From RGIG5327 sp045612485 (lineage in GTDB: Bacteria; Verrucomicrobiota; Lentisphaeria; Victivallales; UBA1829), in contig JAZKZE010000166.1 of the NCBI GenBank assembly GCA_045612485.1, positions 1 to 51,554 of the forward strand: DNA of 51,554 nt, given 5' to 3'. The position numbers and the translations under genes were made by a program. Below the pieces are notes generated by a model. That model saw only the letters and a list, made by a program, of their open reading frames with translations, ran no database searches and had not been told where the DNA came from. Of this stretch, positions 16,476 through 25,498 are shown one piece after another. The first letter of the stretch is position 1. Each line of letters begins with the position of its first letter.

Positions 16476-17744
16476 ATGAAATTTGTCGGAGAAAAAATCG
16501 CGATCGGCGATGTGCTTGTAAGCGAAATTGCAGAAAAATACGGTACCCCTACCTACGTCTATGACGAAGAAAAGATCCGGAAAAACTTCCGTAAAGTGGA
16601 TGCCGCATTCAAAAAATACTATCCTGATTTCAAGATGTTCTATGCTGTGAAATCCTGCAACAACCCTGCCATCGTCAATATCCTGCGCCAGGAAGGTGCC
16701 GGCGTGGATGCTGCCAGTGTCAACGAGATCCGTCTTGCAAAATATGTAGGGCTGGATGGGGAAAATGTGATGTTCAGCGGCAACTTCCTTTCCGATGATG
16801 ACATCAAACAGGGGCTGGAAAGCGGCGTCATCTTCAACCTTGACGATATTTCCATTCTTCCCCGTATGCTTAAATACGGCAAACCCGAGATCCTTTCTTT
16901 CCGTGTCAATCCCGGTTACGGCAAAAGCAATGTAGGTGAATATGTGACCAATGCCGGTCCCAATGCCAAATTCGGTATCCACCCTGATAAAGTCATGGAA
17001 GCCTACCGTCTTGCCAAAGAAGCAGGCATCAAACGTTTCGGTGCCCACATGATGACCGGTTCCTGCATCACCGATCCGGAATACTTCCCCTTTGTCACCG
17101 GGCTTCTCATGGACATCATCGGCAAAGTTTCCAAAGAGTTGCAGATCGACTTTGAATTTATCGACCTGGGTGGCGGACTCGGTATTCCCTACCGTCCCGA
17201 TGAAGAAGGTCTGGATCTGGAAAAGGCTGCTGAACTCACTTCCGCCATGTTTGTGAAGAAATGTGAAGAATACGGTATGCGCCGTCCCCAGCTGAAACTG
17301 GAACCCGCCCGTTACTTTGTGGGCAACGCCGGCTGGATCGTGGGTAAAGTTCACGCCATCAAGGAATCCTACAAGAAGATCGCCGGTACCGACGTGGGAA
17401 TGAATACTCTTGCCCGTCCTGCCATGTATGGATCTTACCATCACATCTATGTGGACGGCAAGGAAAATGAAAAACGTGCCACCATCGGTCTTTGCGGTCA
17501 GCTTTGCGAAAATACCGATTTCTGGGTGAAGGAACGGGAACTGCCTGAATCCATCGCCGAAGGGGATTTGATCGTTGTGGAAAATGCCGGTGCATACGGT
17601 TTCGGTATGAGTTATCAGTACAACGGCAGACTGCGTCCTGCGGAAGTTCTGGTGAAAAACGGCGAAACGATGCTTATCCGCAAGAGAGAAGAGTTTGAAG
17701 ATATGATCCGTCACACCACTGTGCCGGAATATCTGGAAAAATAA
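16476..17744 (+). CDS. lysA: Diaminopimelate decarboxylase
   Basis: A 422-residue fold-III PLP enzyme converting meso-diaminopimelate to lysine. K59 in FYAVKSCNNPAIV is the PLP lysine. IDLGGGLGIPY near 190 is the phosphate-binding Gly loop, EPARYF near 275 is the substrate segment, and GQLCENTDFW holds the active-site Cys from the partner subunit. YGFGMSYQYNGRLRPAEVLV closes the protein. Related carboxynorspermidine and arginine decarboxylases share this fold, but these motifs fit LysA best. A strong GGAGGAAAC ATG sets the start. mreB follows after 60 bases. dapA and dapF of the same pathway lie about 8 kb away. Confidence 0.94.
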   Translation: MKFVGEKIAIGDVLVSEIAEKYGTPTYVYDEEKIRKNFRKVDAAFKKYYPDFKMFYAVKSCNNPAIVNILRQEGAGVDAASVNEIRLAKYVGLDGENVMFSGNFLSDDDIKQGLESGVIFNLDDISILPRMLKYGKPEILSFRVNPGYGKSNVGEYVTNAGPNAKFGIHPDKVMEAYRLAKEAGIKRFGAHMMTGSCITDPEYFPFVTGLLMDIIGKVSKELQIDFEFIDLGGGLGIPYRPDEEGLDLEKAAELTSAMFVKKCEEYGMRRPQLKLEPARYFVGNAGWIVGKVHAIKESYKKIAGTDVGMNTLARPAMYGSYHHIYVDGKENEKRATIGLCGQLCENTDFWVKERELPESIAEGDLIVVENAGAYGFGMSYQYNGRLRPAEVLVKNGETMLIRKREEFEDMIRHTTVPEYLEK

Positions 17745-17804
17745 AACGGTTGATGCGGATATTTCCGCAGCAGATCAGGGAAAATATAAAATCAGGAGAA
17801 GACC

Positions 17805-18842
17805 ATGTTCTTTCAATTTCAGAAACTTGCGCGATTTTTTTCGTGTGATATCGGTATAGACCTGGGAACCGCCAACTTCCTTGTCTATATGAAGGATCGC
17901 GGTATTGTGATCTCCGAGCCTTCCGTGGTGGCATTCAAGACCAAGACCAATGAGGTCATGGCGGTAGGTACGGAAGCGAAAAGGATGTTGAGCCGTGTAC
18001 CGCAGAATATTGCGGCGATCCGTCCCATGAAATACGGGGTCATCGCAGATTTCAAAGTAACGGAAGCCATGTTGCGGCACTTTATCCGCAGAGCTAAAGC
18101 ACTTGTCCCCACAAGAAAAAGACTGTACAAACCCCGTGTACTTATTGCTGTTCCTTCCGGGATCACGGAAGTGGAACGTATGGCGGTGAAAGACAGTGCG
18201 GAACGTGCCGGGGCAAGCGATATTTTCCTTATTGAAGAACCTATGGCAGCCGCGATCGGTGTGGGGCTTCCCGTTTCTGAACCCTGCGGAAGCATGATCG
18301 TGGATATCGGGGGAGGTACTACGGAAGTAGCCATTATCTCCCTTGCCGGTATTGTGATCTCCAAGAGTGTCCGTGTCGGCGGGGACGAAATGGATCAGGC
18401 GATCATTCAGCACATGAAACGGGAATACAACCTTATTATCGGGGAACCCACCGCTGAAGCCATCAAGATCCAGATCGGCAGTGCCTATCCGGTATTGCCG
18501 GAGGAAACCACTATGGAAGTCAAGGGGCGGGATGCGTTTACCTCTCTTCCAAAAGCGATCAAAGTATCTTCCAAAGCCATCCGTTCGGCATTGCAGGAGC
18601 CTGTAAACAGTATCGTTGGAGCTGTCCGCAGTACACTGGAACGCTGTCCGCCGGAACTTGCCGGGGATATTATGGATCACGGTATTATTCTTGCCGGAGG
18701 TGGTTCCATGCTGAAAGGGCTGGACAGACTTATCCAGGAAGAACTGCACATCAGTGCCCATGTTGCGGAAGATCCTCTGAAAGCCGTTGCAAACGGTACG
18801 GGGATCGTTCTTCAGGAAATGGATACGATGGCAAACGATTGA
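17805..18842 (+). CDS. mreB: Rod shape-determining actin homologue MreB
   Basis: A 345-residue bacterial actin with the family signatures CDIGIDLGTANFLVY (phosphate 1), EEPMAAAIG, MIVDIGGGTTEVAII (phosphate 2) and GIILAGGGSMLKGLD (adenosine). The N-terminal FFQFQKLARFF is an amphipathic membrane-binding stretch of the type seen in other MreBs. It forms filaments that guide the peptidoglycan elongation machinery. mreC and mreD are not adjacent; a terminator follows 70 bases after the stop. AGGAG precedes the ATG. Confidence 0.97.
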   Translation: MFFQFQKLARFFSCDIGIDLGTANFLVYMKDRGIVISEPSVVAFKTKTNEVMAVGTEAKRMLSRVPQNIAAIRPMKYGVIADFKVTEAMLRHFIRRAKALVPTRKRLYKPRVLIAVPSGITEVERMAVKDSAERAGASDIFLIEEPMAAAIGVGLPVSEPCGSMIVDIGGGTTEVAIISLAGIVISKSVRVGGDEMDQAIIQHMKREYNLIIGEPTAEAIKIQIGSAYPVLPEETTMEVKGRDAFTSLPKAIKVSSKAIRSALQEPVNSIVGAVRSTLERCPPELAGDIMDHGIILAGGGSMLKGLDRLIQEELHISAHVAEDPLKAVANGTGIVLQEMDTMAND

Positions 18843-18910
18843 TTCGTATCAGGCAAATATATACCAGGTAAGGGCAATGGCTCTGACAGAGCTGTTGAAA
18901 TATAAATATG

Positions 18911-18957
18911 ACCCGGAGGTATGAGGGATGAAAAACTCCCGTGCCTCCGGGTTTTCT
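18911..18957 (+). terminator. Terminator of mreB
   Basis: ACCCGGAGG (18911-18919) pairs with CCTCCGGGT (18944-18952), with an inner GGGA/TCCC extension, followed by TTTTC on the plus strand. It ends the lysA-mreB run. Confidence 0.75.
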
Positions 18958-19002
18958 GTGTAAAAAAGCCTTGATTGCATTTTTTATTTTCGGGAAAAGA
19001 AA

Positions 19003-19045
19003 AAAGAGATTGCCGCATCCCTGTAAGGTTTGCGGCAATCTCTTT
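19003..19045 (-). terminator. Bidirectional terminator between mreB and lpdA
   Basis: AAAGAGATTGCCGCA (19003-19017) and TGCGGCAATCTCTTT (19031-19045) form a perfect 15-bp stem. On the minus strand it is followed by TTTTTTCTTTTC, so it should terminate lpdA; it may also back up the mreB terminator on the plus strand. Confidence 0.75.
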
Positions 19046-19080
19046 AATTGCTCTTCTTTTAAAGAAACTTTATTTTATAT

Positions 19081-20481
19081 TCAGCGTTTCTTTTTGGAAG
19101 GAATGTGTGCAGATTCGCCATGAACAGCGTGAGCTGCTTCCATCATGGCTTCGCCCAGTGTGGGGTGAGCATGGATGGCTTTGCCCAGTTCTTTGGCGGT
19201 ACATTCCAGATGCATTGCAGGACATGCTTCAGCAATCAGGTCGGTAGCATGGGGGCCTACAATGTGGATACCCAGGATCTCATCAGTATTGGCATCGGCA
19301 ATGATCTTGCAGAAACCGGTGGTTTCATTGATGGCAAGAGCTTTTCCAAGTGCGGCAAAGGGGAATTTACCCACTTTTGTTTCAATGCCTTCGGCTTTGC
19401 ACTGTTCGGCACTCTTACCCACAGAACCCACTTCAGGAGTTGTGAAGATACAGCCGGGAACGATGGAGCCGTCATATTCATTCTTTTTGCCGGTGGCATT
19501 GTCAGCGGCGACCACACCCATGGCACTTGCAGCATGTGCAAGCTGGATCTTGCCCACAGCGTCACCAATGGCATAAATGCCGGGGACGTTGGTACGGCAG
19601 GTATCATCCACAGGGATCCAGCCTCTTTCGTTGGTCTTGACGCCGGCAGCTTCGATATTGAGACCATCCAGCACGTTTTTACGGCCGATGGAAACAAGCA
19701 GATAGTCCGCAGAAACACATTCATCGCCCACTTTACCGCTTACTTTGTCATCATCTGCCACGATGTCGGAAAGAGGTTTGCCATTCATGATGGTAATACC
19801 CATTTTGGTCATTTCGGCAGCAACGGTGGAAGCACATTCACGGTCGATGTTGGGCATGATGCTGTCCAGCATTTCCACGATGGTGACTTTTGTACCCAGT
19901 TCAGCAAAAAGACAGGCGAATTCGCATCCGATCACACCGCCGCCCAGGATCAGCAGGGATTTGGGGATCTCGGGAATGGAGAGAAGTTCGGTGGAGGTGA
20001 TCACTCTTTTTCCTCTGGGAACGAATCTGGGAACGAGAGATTCGGAACCGGTGGCGATAATGATCTTTTTACCGGAGATCTGTTCACAGGTACGGGTTTC
20101 AGCATCACCGACGCTGATCACGTTGCGGGAAACAAATGCACCCTGGCCTTTGAATACAGTCACACCGGCAGATTTGAGAAGCATACCGATACCGCCGCGG
20201 AGGGTGGAAAGGACTTTTTCCTTGCGGGAAAGCATGGCATCCCAGTCGGGGGAGATGTCACCGGAGATCTTCACACCGAATTCCATAGCATGTTTTGCCT
20301 TGTGATATACATCCACACCGGCAATCAGGGTTTTGGTGGGGATACAGCCGATATTGAGGCAGGTTCCGCCAAGGTCTTTCTTTTCGATAAGTGCGGTGTT
20401 GGCACCATTTTTCGCAGCTCTGATAGCGGCAACATAGCCGCCGGGTCCGCCGCCGATCACGATCACATCAAATTCCTGCAT
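19081..20481 (-). CDS. lpdA: Dihydrolipoyl dehydrogenase
   Basis: A 466-residue FAD disulfide oxidoreductase. The FAD site is GGGPGGYVAAIRAA (10-23), the redox pair is C41 and C46 in GGTCLNIGCIPTK, the NAD site is ILGGGVIGCEFA, and the C-terminal active-site His lies in HAHPTLGEAMMEA. It reoxidises lipoamide of the pyruvate or 2-oxoacid dehydrogenase complexes or of the glycine cleavage system. No E1, E2 or gcv gene is in the window, so the complex it serves is unknown. AAGGAG precedes the ATG. The basic C-terminal KKKR is a small oddity. Confidence 0.95.
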   Translation of the reverse strand: MQEFDVIVIGGGPGGYVAAIRAAKNGANTALIEKKDLGGTCLNIGCIPTKTLIAGVDVYHKAKHAMEFGVKISGDISPDWDAMLSRKEKVLSTLRGGIGMLLKSAGVTVFKGQGAFVSRNVISVGDAETRTCEQISGKKIIIATGSESLVPRFVPRGKRVITSTELLSIPEIPKSLLILGGGVIGCEFACLFAELGTKVTIVEMLDSIMPNIDRECASTVAAEMTKMGITIMNGKPLSDIVADDDKVSGKVGDECVSADYLLVSIGRKNVLDGLNIEAAGVKTNERGWIPVDDTCRTNVPGIYAIGDAVGKIQLAHAASAMGVVAADNATGKKNEYDGSIVPGCIFTTPEVGSVGKSAEQCKAEGIETKVGKFPFAALGKALAINETTGFCKIIADANTDEILGIHIVGPHATDLIAEACPAMHLECTAKELGKAIHAHPTLGEAMMEAAHAVHGESAHIPSKKKR

Positions 20482-20529
20482 TTTTTACTCCTTGATTTTG
20501 AGTGTTGTTATATATGATCCAATGAAAAT

Positions 20530-22206
20530 TTATTTTTTCTTTGTCACGGAAAAATACTTTTTCAGTTTTTTATTGATCTCATCCCTTATGGCAAGGATCT
20601 TCTCCTCTCCTTCGGGATAATCTGCCATTCCCAGAGTTCCGCCGCAAAGCCGGACAAGGAACTTCTCCGTTTCCTTTCTGCCCATTTTCGTTTCCAGAAG
20701 CTGAAGACTTCTCTGATCCTGCAATGCTTCAAAAAAGACTTCATGCCGTATGGAATCTTCCGGAATACCGTTCTTGCCCGGATAAACCAGAAATCCGTCA
20801 CCGGCAGGAAAAGTAAAGTCGGAACATACGCTTTTATAGGGATCAATGGGGAAAAGGGAATGGAAAGAGTTATAGAAATTGAATCCCCACTGAAGGAATC
20901 CTTCCACACCGTATTTATAGAGGAGCAACCCCATGACCCTGTTACGGGAGGAGGTCATATAGATAAATCTGTTGCTGTATCCGGTACGGGGTACGCAACA
21001 ATAATATGTCCATCTTTCCGGAACAGAAAGTTTCATAAAATCGTCCAGGTGATTTTCACAGGGAACCGGGATGGTCACAAGTCCCTTCTTATAGAAATCC
21101 GCATTGGAAAGAGCATCAAAAACGGGGAAATCGCCCAGATATTTCCGCAGAAGCGTTGCCGCAGTCCCGTAAGTTGCGATATGGGCATCGTTGGGTTCGT
21201 CGGAACAGTGGAAATAGACCTTATGTGCATAGCCCTTTCTCTTGATATATGCCGTAAGCCGGGGCAGAAATGCCTGTAAAAATTCCTGATATTCCTTTGA
21301 ATCACTTTTTGTATCCCAGCCGAAAATACGTTTTTCTTTTCCGTTGACTTCCACCATGATCTTGGGAGCCGCCGCCGCCCCCCACTGGGTGAAAAGGTGG
21401 CTCATTTCAAAATATTTTATCCCGCTTTTTTCTGCGAGAAGAAACCATTTTCCCAGAAGGGAAAAGTCAAAGGAATAGCCTTTTCTGTCCTTCTTTACTT
21501 TCACCAGCTGAACCGTTTTGCGTTCCCCGCCGGGAGCCGTATCCAGAGGCGGTGTGAAAAGCGGTGTAAGGATCATATTGATCCCGTGATCGGCGGCATT
21601 TTTCATAAATGCGCCAACGATCTTCCAGTATTCCTCCGAGAAAACTTCCACATTGTAATAATTGGAAAGACAATCCGTATGGAACCAATGGGTATTTTTC
21701 AGCTGCTGGGGAGGAAGAACTGCATCCAGAATTTCAAGAGAAAGCGTTTCAGAAAAACAGAACTCTTTATTTACTTCCGGATCTTTGTCAAAATACCGGA
21801 AGGAGATCTTTATATCATATTTTCCGCTTTTACAGTTTTTCGGAATACGCACTGTGACCCAGATGCTCCGCCAGTGATCCCAGACAGAGTTCAGTTTTCC
21901 ATTGTCCAGTTCACGCAGAATATCCGGATACATCCCGGGAGCAGTTCCCACCACATCCTCATCTATGGCATCCGGCATCCATTCCACAGGCACATTTTCC
22001 ACACTGCGGAGGGTAATATAACGTTTCAGGACAGATTCCGCTTCCACTGCAACAGGGATACGGTGGGCGTTGGTACGGTATGCTACCTGGAAGGAAAAAA
22101 CTTCTCCGCGCAAAGCTCCCGCATGATTTTTTACCGTGGAACAGGGTTCCTCTTTCGGGAACACTTTCACAAGGGAACTCAATAATTTTGTTTGAAACTG
22201 GATCAT
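20530..22206 (-). CDS. DUF4091 glycoside-hydrolase-like protein
   Basis: A 558-residue protein resembling GH123/DUF4091 proteins: an N-terminal beta-sandwich (about 1-160, with VPVEWMPDAIDEDV) and a C-terminal TIM-barrel-like region. HCSDEPNDAH carries the adjacent Asp-Glu pair used by GH123 N-acetyl-beta-galactosaminidases in substrate-assisted catalysis. Actual substrate is not known. No clear signal peptide is present with the chosen start. An upstream ATG at 22254 would add 16 residues, but AAGGAG lies directly before 22206. Two copies of a 20-bp direct repeat lie about 95-145 bases upstream and may control it. It is probably a monocistronic glycan-utilisation gene. Confidence 0.75.
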   Translation of the reverse strand: MIQFQTKLLSSLVKVFPKEEPCSTVKNHAGALRGEVFSFQVAYRTNAHRIPVAVEAESVLKRYITLRSVENVPVEWMPDAIDEDVVGTAPGMYPDILRELDNGKLNSVWDHWRSIWVTVRIPKNCKSGKYDIKISFRYFDKDPEVNKEFCFSETLSLEILDAVLPPQQLKNTHWFHTDCLSNYYNVEVFSEEYWKIVGAFMKNAADHGINMILTPLFTPPLDTAPGGERKTVQLVKVKKDRKGYSFDFSLLGKWFLLAEKSGIKYFEMSHLFTQWGAAAAPKIMVEVNGKEKRIFGWDTKSDSKEYQEFLQAFLPRLTAYIKRKGYAHKVYFHCSDEPNDAHIATYGTAATLLRKYLGDFPVFDALSNADFYKKGLVTIPVPCENHLDDFMKLSVPERWTYYCCVPRTGYSNRFIYMTSSRNRVMGLLLYKYGVEGFLQWGFNFYNSFHSLFPIDPYKSVCSDFTFPAGDGFLVYPGKNGIPEDSIRHEVFFEALQDQRSLQLLETKMGRKETEKFLVRLCGGTLGMADYPEGEEKILAIRDEINKKLKKYFSVTKKK

Positions 22207-22299
22207 GTTTTCTCCTTTTCCTTCATACTGCCACAGGCAGATATTTTCCAACACTCATTAATATAACATAAATACCCTGGAAAAGCAATAGAAAAGAGA

Positions 22300-22349
22300 T
22301 TCTTTTCTGATTTTTTATGCTCTTTTTTGTTCTTTTCTGATTTTTTATG
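22300..22349. repeat. Tandem 20-bp direct repeats upstream of the DUF4091 gene
   Basis: TTCTTTTCTGATTTTTTATG occurs identically at 22300-22319 and 22330-22349, a centre-to-centre distance of 30 bases or about three helical turns. On the minus strand, the direction of the gene, each copy reads CATAAAAAATCAGAAAAGAA. Tandem direct repeats at helical spacing are typical of paired activator sites such as AraC-family sites. Confidence 0.6.
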
Positions 22350-22401
22350 AGAAAAACGAACTGTTGCCGTATAACGTCCCCGGTCAACTCCCGCATACCG
22401 G

Positions 22402-22435
22402 CAAAAAAAAGGGGGCAGACCCAATGATCTGCCCC
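22402..22435 (-). terminator. Terminator of aconitase gene
   Basis: GGGGCAGA (22412-22419) pairs with TCTGCCCC (22428-22435). On the minus strand eight T follow (complement of 22403-22410), a clean intrinsic terminator 14 bases after the aconitase stop. Confidence 0.85.
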
Positions 22436-22449
22436 GGTGAGGAAAATAC

Positions 22450-24402
22450 TTATTTACAATTCAATCTTCCGCCTGCAAGGATGATTTTCACATCTTCAGC
22501 AGTAAGTTTTGCATTGACTTTGATGGAAGTAACTTTTCCATCTGCGGAAACTGCTTTCACCTCCACAGGGTATTCGCCTTTTTCCAGTTTTTCCCGCAAG
22601 TTTTCAATGACAATACTGTCGCCTTCGGCAATTTTGTCATAATCTGCAGGATCGGCAAAAGTGAAAGGTACGATACCGAAGTTCACCAGATTGGCAGCAT
22701 GGATCCTTTCAATGGAGATGGCAATGAGAACTTTCACACCAAGATACATGGGACAGATCGCCGCGTGTTCCCGGGAAGAGCCCTGACCATAGCTGTCCCT
22801 TCCAATGATAACGCCGTGTTTTCCGGCATCTCTTACAGCAACTGCACGCTGTGCAAAGGTGGGTTTACCATCCTCATTGAAGCGTTCAAACACAACTTTT
22901 GCATATTCAGGAATATTGCTTCTGTGTTTGAGATGCACCCCGGCAGGCATAATATCATCTGTACTGGTTTTATCGGGAGTCTTGATAAGGGCGATCCCGT
23001 CGATCTTATCCGGCAATGCACTGTTGAGCGGAGGTGCGCCGATGGTCTTTTTACGGATGATTTCCACACTCTTGCCGCAGCAGGGGGGAGTGATCATCAT
23101 GGAATCATCAATAAGGAATTTTTCCGCTTCCGCCACTTCCGGACAATCAAAGGGAAGTTCAGAAGGAGGAGTGATCTTTCCTGTAAGAGCCGCTGCCGCC
23201 GCCACTTCCGGGCTTACCAGATATGCCTGATCGCCTTTGGTTCCGGTTCTTCCGGGGAAGTTGCGGTTGAAGGTACGCAAAGTAACAGTATCATTGGCAG
23301 GACTCTGGCCCTGACCGATACAGGGACCGCAGCCGCTTTCCAGAATACGGGCTCCGGCGGAAATAATGTCAGCAAGCACACCGTTTCTTGCCAGCATTTC
23401 CAATACCTGACGGGAACCGGGAGCAATGGAGAGTGTCACATTATCTGCGATCTTTCTGCCTTTGAGCATGGCTCCCACAATGGAAAGATCCCGGAAACTG
23501 CTGTTGGTGCAGGAGCCGATGATGACCTGACCCACTTCAATGCCGGAAAGTTCTTTGATACTTTTGATATTGTCAGGACTGGAGGGGCAGGCGGCAAGAG
23601 GTTCAAGAGAACTGAGGTCGATCTCAATGACTCTGTCATATTCCGCATCTGCATCTGCGGCAAGAGCGGTGAAGGATTCCCCTCTTCCCTGTTTTTCCAG
23701 AAATTCTTTTGTTCTTTCATCAGAGGGGAACACAGAACAGGTCACACCAAGTTCCGCTCCCATATTGGTAATGGTGGCACGCTGGGGTACGGTAAGTTCC
23801 GCTACTCCGGGACCGAAATATTCCACCATACAGCCTACATTGCCTTTGGTACTCAGAATGGAGAGCATTTTGAGAATAATATCCTTGGCGGCGACCCAGG
23901 GGGAAAGTTTACCGGTAAGTTTCACTCCGATGATTCTGGGGTAGGCAATACGGAAGGGCTGGCCTGCCATGGCAAGAGCCACATCCAGACCGCCGGCACC
24001 GATAGCCATCATACCGATACCGCCGTTGGTGGGGGTATGGGAGTCGGATCCCAGAAGGGTCTTGCCCGGAACGCCGAACCGTTCCAGATGCACCTGATGA
24101 CAGATTCCGTTTCCGGGACGGGAGAAGATCACGCCTTTGGCGGCGGCAACACTTTGCAGATACAGATGGTCATTACGGTTTTCAGGCCCGTTCTGCATCA
24201 TGTTGTGATCCACATAGGACACTGAGAGCTCGGTTTTCACTCTGTCGATATTCATTGCTTCCAGTTCCAGATATGCCATTGTTCCTGTGGCGTCCTGGGT
24301 AAGGGTCTGGTCTATACGGATGGATACTGCTTCCCCGGGAGTACGGGAGCCGGAAACAATATGATTTTCAAGGATTTTCTGTATAAGTGTATTTTTTGCC
24401 AT
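22450..24402 (-). CDS. acn: Aconitate hydratase (Aquifex-type)
   Basis: A 650-residue aconitase that interconverts citrate and isocitrate. The [4Fe-4S] cysteines lie in IGSCTNSSFRDL and ESGCGPCIGQGQSP, and the swivel domain has the substrate motif YGQGSSREHAAI near 545. The size fits the shorter aconitase group often labelled Aquifex type rather than 850-900-residue AcnA/AcnB. Start 24402 (MAKNTLIQ) is preferred over 24435 because AGAGG is seven bases upstream. The small basic protein gene upstream has its own terminator, so aconitase is likely transcribed separately or by read-through. No citrate synthase or isocitrate dehydrogenase is nearby. Confidence 0.93.
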   Translation of the reverse strand: MAKNTLIQKILENHIVSGSRTPGEAVSIRIDQTLTQDATGTMAYLELEAMNIDRVKTELSVSYVDHNMMQNGPENRNDHLYLQSVAAAKGVIFSRPGNGICHQVHLERFGVPGKTLLGSDSHTPTNGGIGMMAIGAGGLDVALAMAGQPFRIAYPRIIGVKLTGKLSPWVAAKDIILKMLSILSTKGNVGCMVEYFGPGVAELTVPQRATITNMGAELGVTCSVFPSDERTKEFLEKQGRGESFTALAADADAEYDRVIEIDLSSLEPLAACPSSPDNIKSIKELSGIEVGQVIIGSCTNSSFRDLSIVGAMLKGRKIADNVTLSIAPGSRQVLEMLARNGVLADIISAGARILESGCGPCIGQGQSPANDTVTLRTFNRNFPGRTGTKGDQAYLVSPEVAAAAALTGKITPPSELPFDCPEVAEAEKFLIDDSMMITPPCCGKSVEIIRKKTIGAPPLNSALPDKIDGIALIKTPDKTSTDDIMPAGVHLKHRSNIPEYAKVVFERFNEDGKPTFAQRAVAVRDAGKHGVIIGRDSYGQGSSREHAAICPMYLGVKVLIAISIERIHAANLVNFGIVPFTFADPADYDKIAEGDSIVIENLREKLEKGEYPVEVKAVSADGKVTSIKVNAKLTAEDVKIILAGGRLNCK

Positions 24403-24440
24403 GTTATACCTCTGAAAATTGATCTCATTACTCAAAAAAA

Positions 24441-24468
24441 AACGGGGTCCGTCTTATGACACCCCGTT
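24441..24468 (-). terminator. Terminator of the small basic protein gene
   Basis: AACGGGGT (24441-24448) pairs with ACCCCGTT (24461-24468). On the minus strand the stem runs into a long T-tract (complement of 24434-24442). A smaller hairpin, GCATC/GATGC (24481-24496), lies between it and the stop codon. Confidence 0.85.
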
Positions 24469-24511
24469 TTCTCCATACCCGCATCAAAGACGATGCGACT
24501 GTCAGAAAAGA

Positions 24512-24670
24512 TCAGTCGATGGGTTTGGTCTTGGGAAGGCCGCTCAGAACCTTCTGACCCGGTTTCCAACGTCCGTCTGCGGAAAGAAGGTTGATTCTTT
24601 CAAAGCGTTTGAGAACGTTTCTTTTCTTACGGATGGTTCCGGAACCTTTCAAACTGGGATGTCTGGACAT
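24512..24670 (-). CDS. Small basic protein of the Verrucomicrobia/Chlamydiae type
   Basis: A 52-residue protein reading MSRHPSLKGSGTIRKKRN, then VLKRFERI, ADGRWKPGQKV and SGLPKTKPID. About a quarter is Lys/Arg. It matches my knowledge of the family called small basic protein, Verrucomicrobia/Chlamydiae type (TIGR04137), suspected to bind rRNA but without proven function. CGGAG lies seven bases before ATG and a strong terminator follows, so it is a monocistronic, probably highly expressed gene. It is a useful lineage marker for the PVC group. Upstream, minus-strand A/T-rich sequence with TATATT near 24765 could be its promoter. Confidence 0.85.
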   Translation of the reverse strand: MSRHPSLKGSGTIRKKRNVLKRFERINLLSADGRWKPGQKVLSGLPKTKPID

Positions 24671-24794
24671 TTTTTTTCTCCGTTGTTATGTTTATCTGTT
24701 TGTGTTTTATTTCTTTTCAACTGACTGTTCTGAATCAAAAATCTTAATTCAGGACCTTTTAATATATCACAGATTTTTTAAAAAGCAAAGGGAT

Positions 24795-24822
24795 AAGGTG
24801 AATTTTTATCAAAAATAACCTT
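24795..24822 (-). terminator. Weak terminator-like hairpin after the SGNH hydrolase gene
   Basis: AAGGT then ATTTTT (24795-24807) can pair with AAAAAT then ACCTT (24811-24822), with a small bulge. It lies 25 bases after the hydrolase stop, but no good T-tract follows on the minus strand. Confidence 0.35.
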
Positions 24823-24846
24823 TCCCCTGCTGAAAAAAATCCTTTT

Positions 24847-25482
24847 TTATTTCAGAAGATCCTTTGTTGCTTCTATCCAGGCATCTGCAAGAAGCTGATG
24901 TCCGGCGAGTGTGGGATGCACACCGTCACGCAGCCAGAACTCCTGGGGAGCTTTTTCCAGAGCTTTGTCCAGGATACTCTGACAGGGAATGAAGATGGCA
25001 TTGAATTCTTCTGCAAGTTTCTTTACCACTTTGCGTCTTTCCTCCACTTCCGGCAGCCATTCGGGTGCAACAGCACCGAAGCAGAAGCAGAAGGGTTCCA
25101 TAAGAACAAGTTTCACTTCCGGCAATACTTCTTTTGTCCAGGTCAGCAGTTCCCGGTACATCTTTTCATATCTGGGGACTTCCACGCCGTTCTGACGGCC
25201 GAATTCGTGCCAGGTATCGTTGATCCCGATAAGGATACTGATAAGTTCAGGTTTCAGATTGAGGGCATCGATCTTCCAGCGGCTGTAAAGATCCACCACT
25301 CGGTTGCCGCTGATCCCTTTGTTATTGATCTCCCAGGGGCTTTCCGGAGAATCTGTGATAAGGCGGGCGGTTACCAGCTGGGGATACCCTGTTCCCATAC
25401 CGATCCCCAGAGGGAGATTTTCTTCTCTTGCTCTTCCCACATCTGTGATTGAGTCACCCTGAAACAAAATCTTATTGATCAT
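24847..25482 (-). CDS. SGNH/GDSL-type esterase
   Basis: A 211-residue SGNH hydrolase. Block I is FQGDSITDVG with the nucleophile S11, the Gly of block II lies in NKGISGNRV, block III is LIGINDTWHE with the oxyanion Asn, and block V is RDGVHPTLAGH with the catalytic Asp and His. It most resembles rhamnogalacturonan or carbohydrate acetylesterase-type GDSL enzymes, so deacetylation of a glycan is a fair guess. There is no signal peptide, so it should act inside the cell. It lies 16 bases after dapA and is the last gene of the der-dapF-dapA run. Confidence 0.88.
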   Translation of the reverse strand: MINKILFQGDSITDVGRAREENLPLGIGMGTGYPQLVTARLITDSPESPWEINNKGISGNRVVDLYSRWKIDALNLKPELISILIGINDTWHEFGRQNGVEVPRYEKMYRELLTWTKEVLPEVKLVLMEPFCFCFGAVAPEWLPEVEERRKVVKKLAEEFNAIFIPCQSILDKALEKAPQEFWLRDGVHPTLAGHQLLADAWIEATKDLLK

Positions 25483-25498
25483 TTTTTTTCCTTACTGC

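Noticed and set aside
16410..17714. Minus-strand frame of 434 codons opposite lysA.
   Set aside because: lysA has every diagnostic motif on the plus strand; the antisense product shows none.
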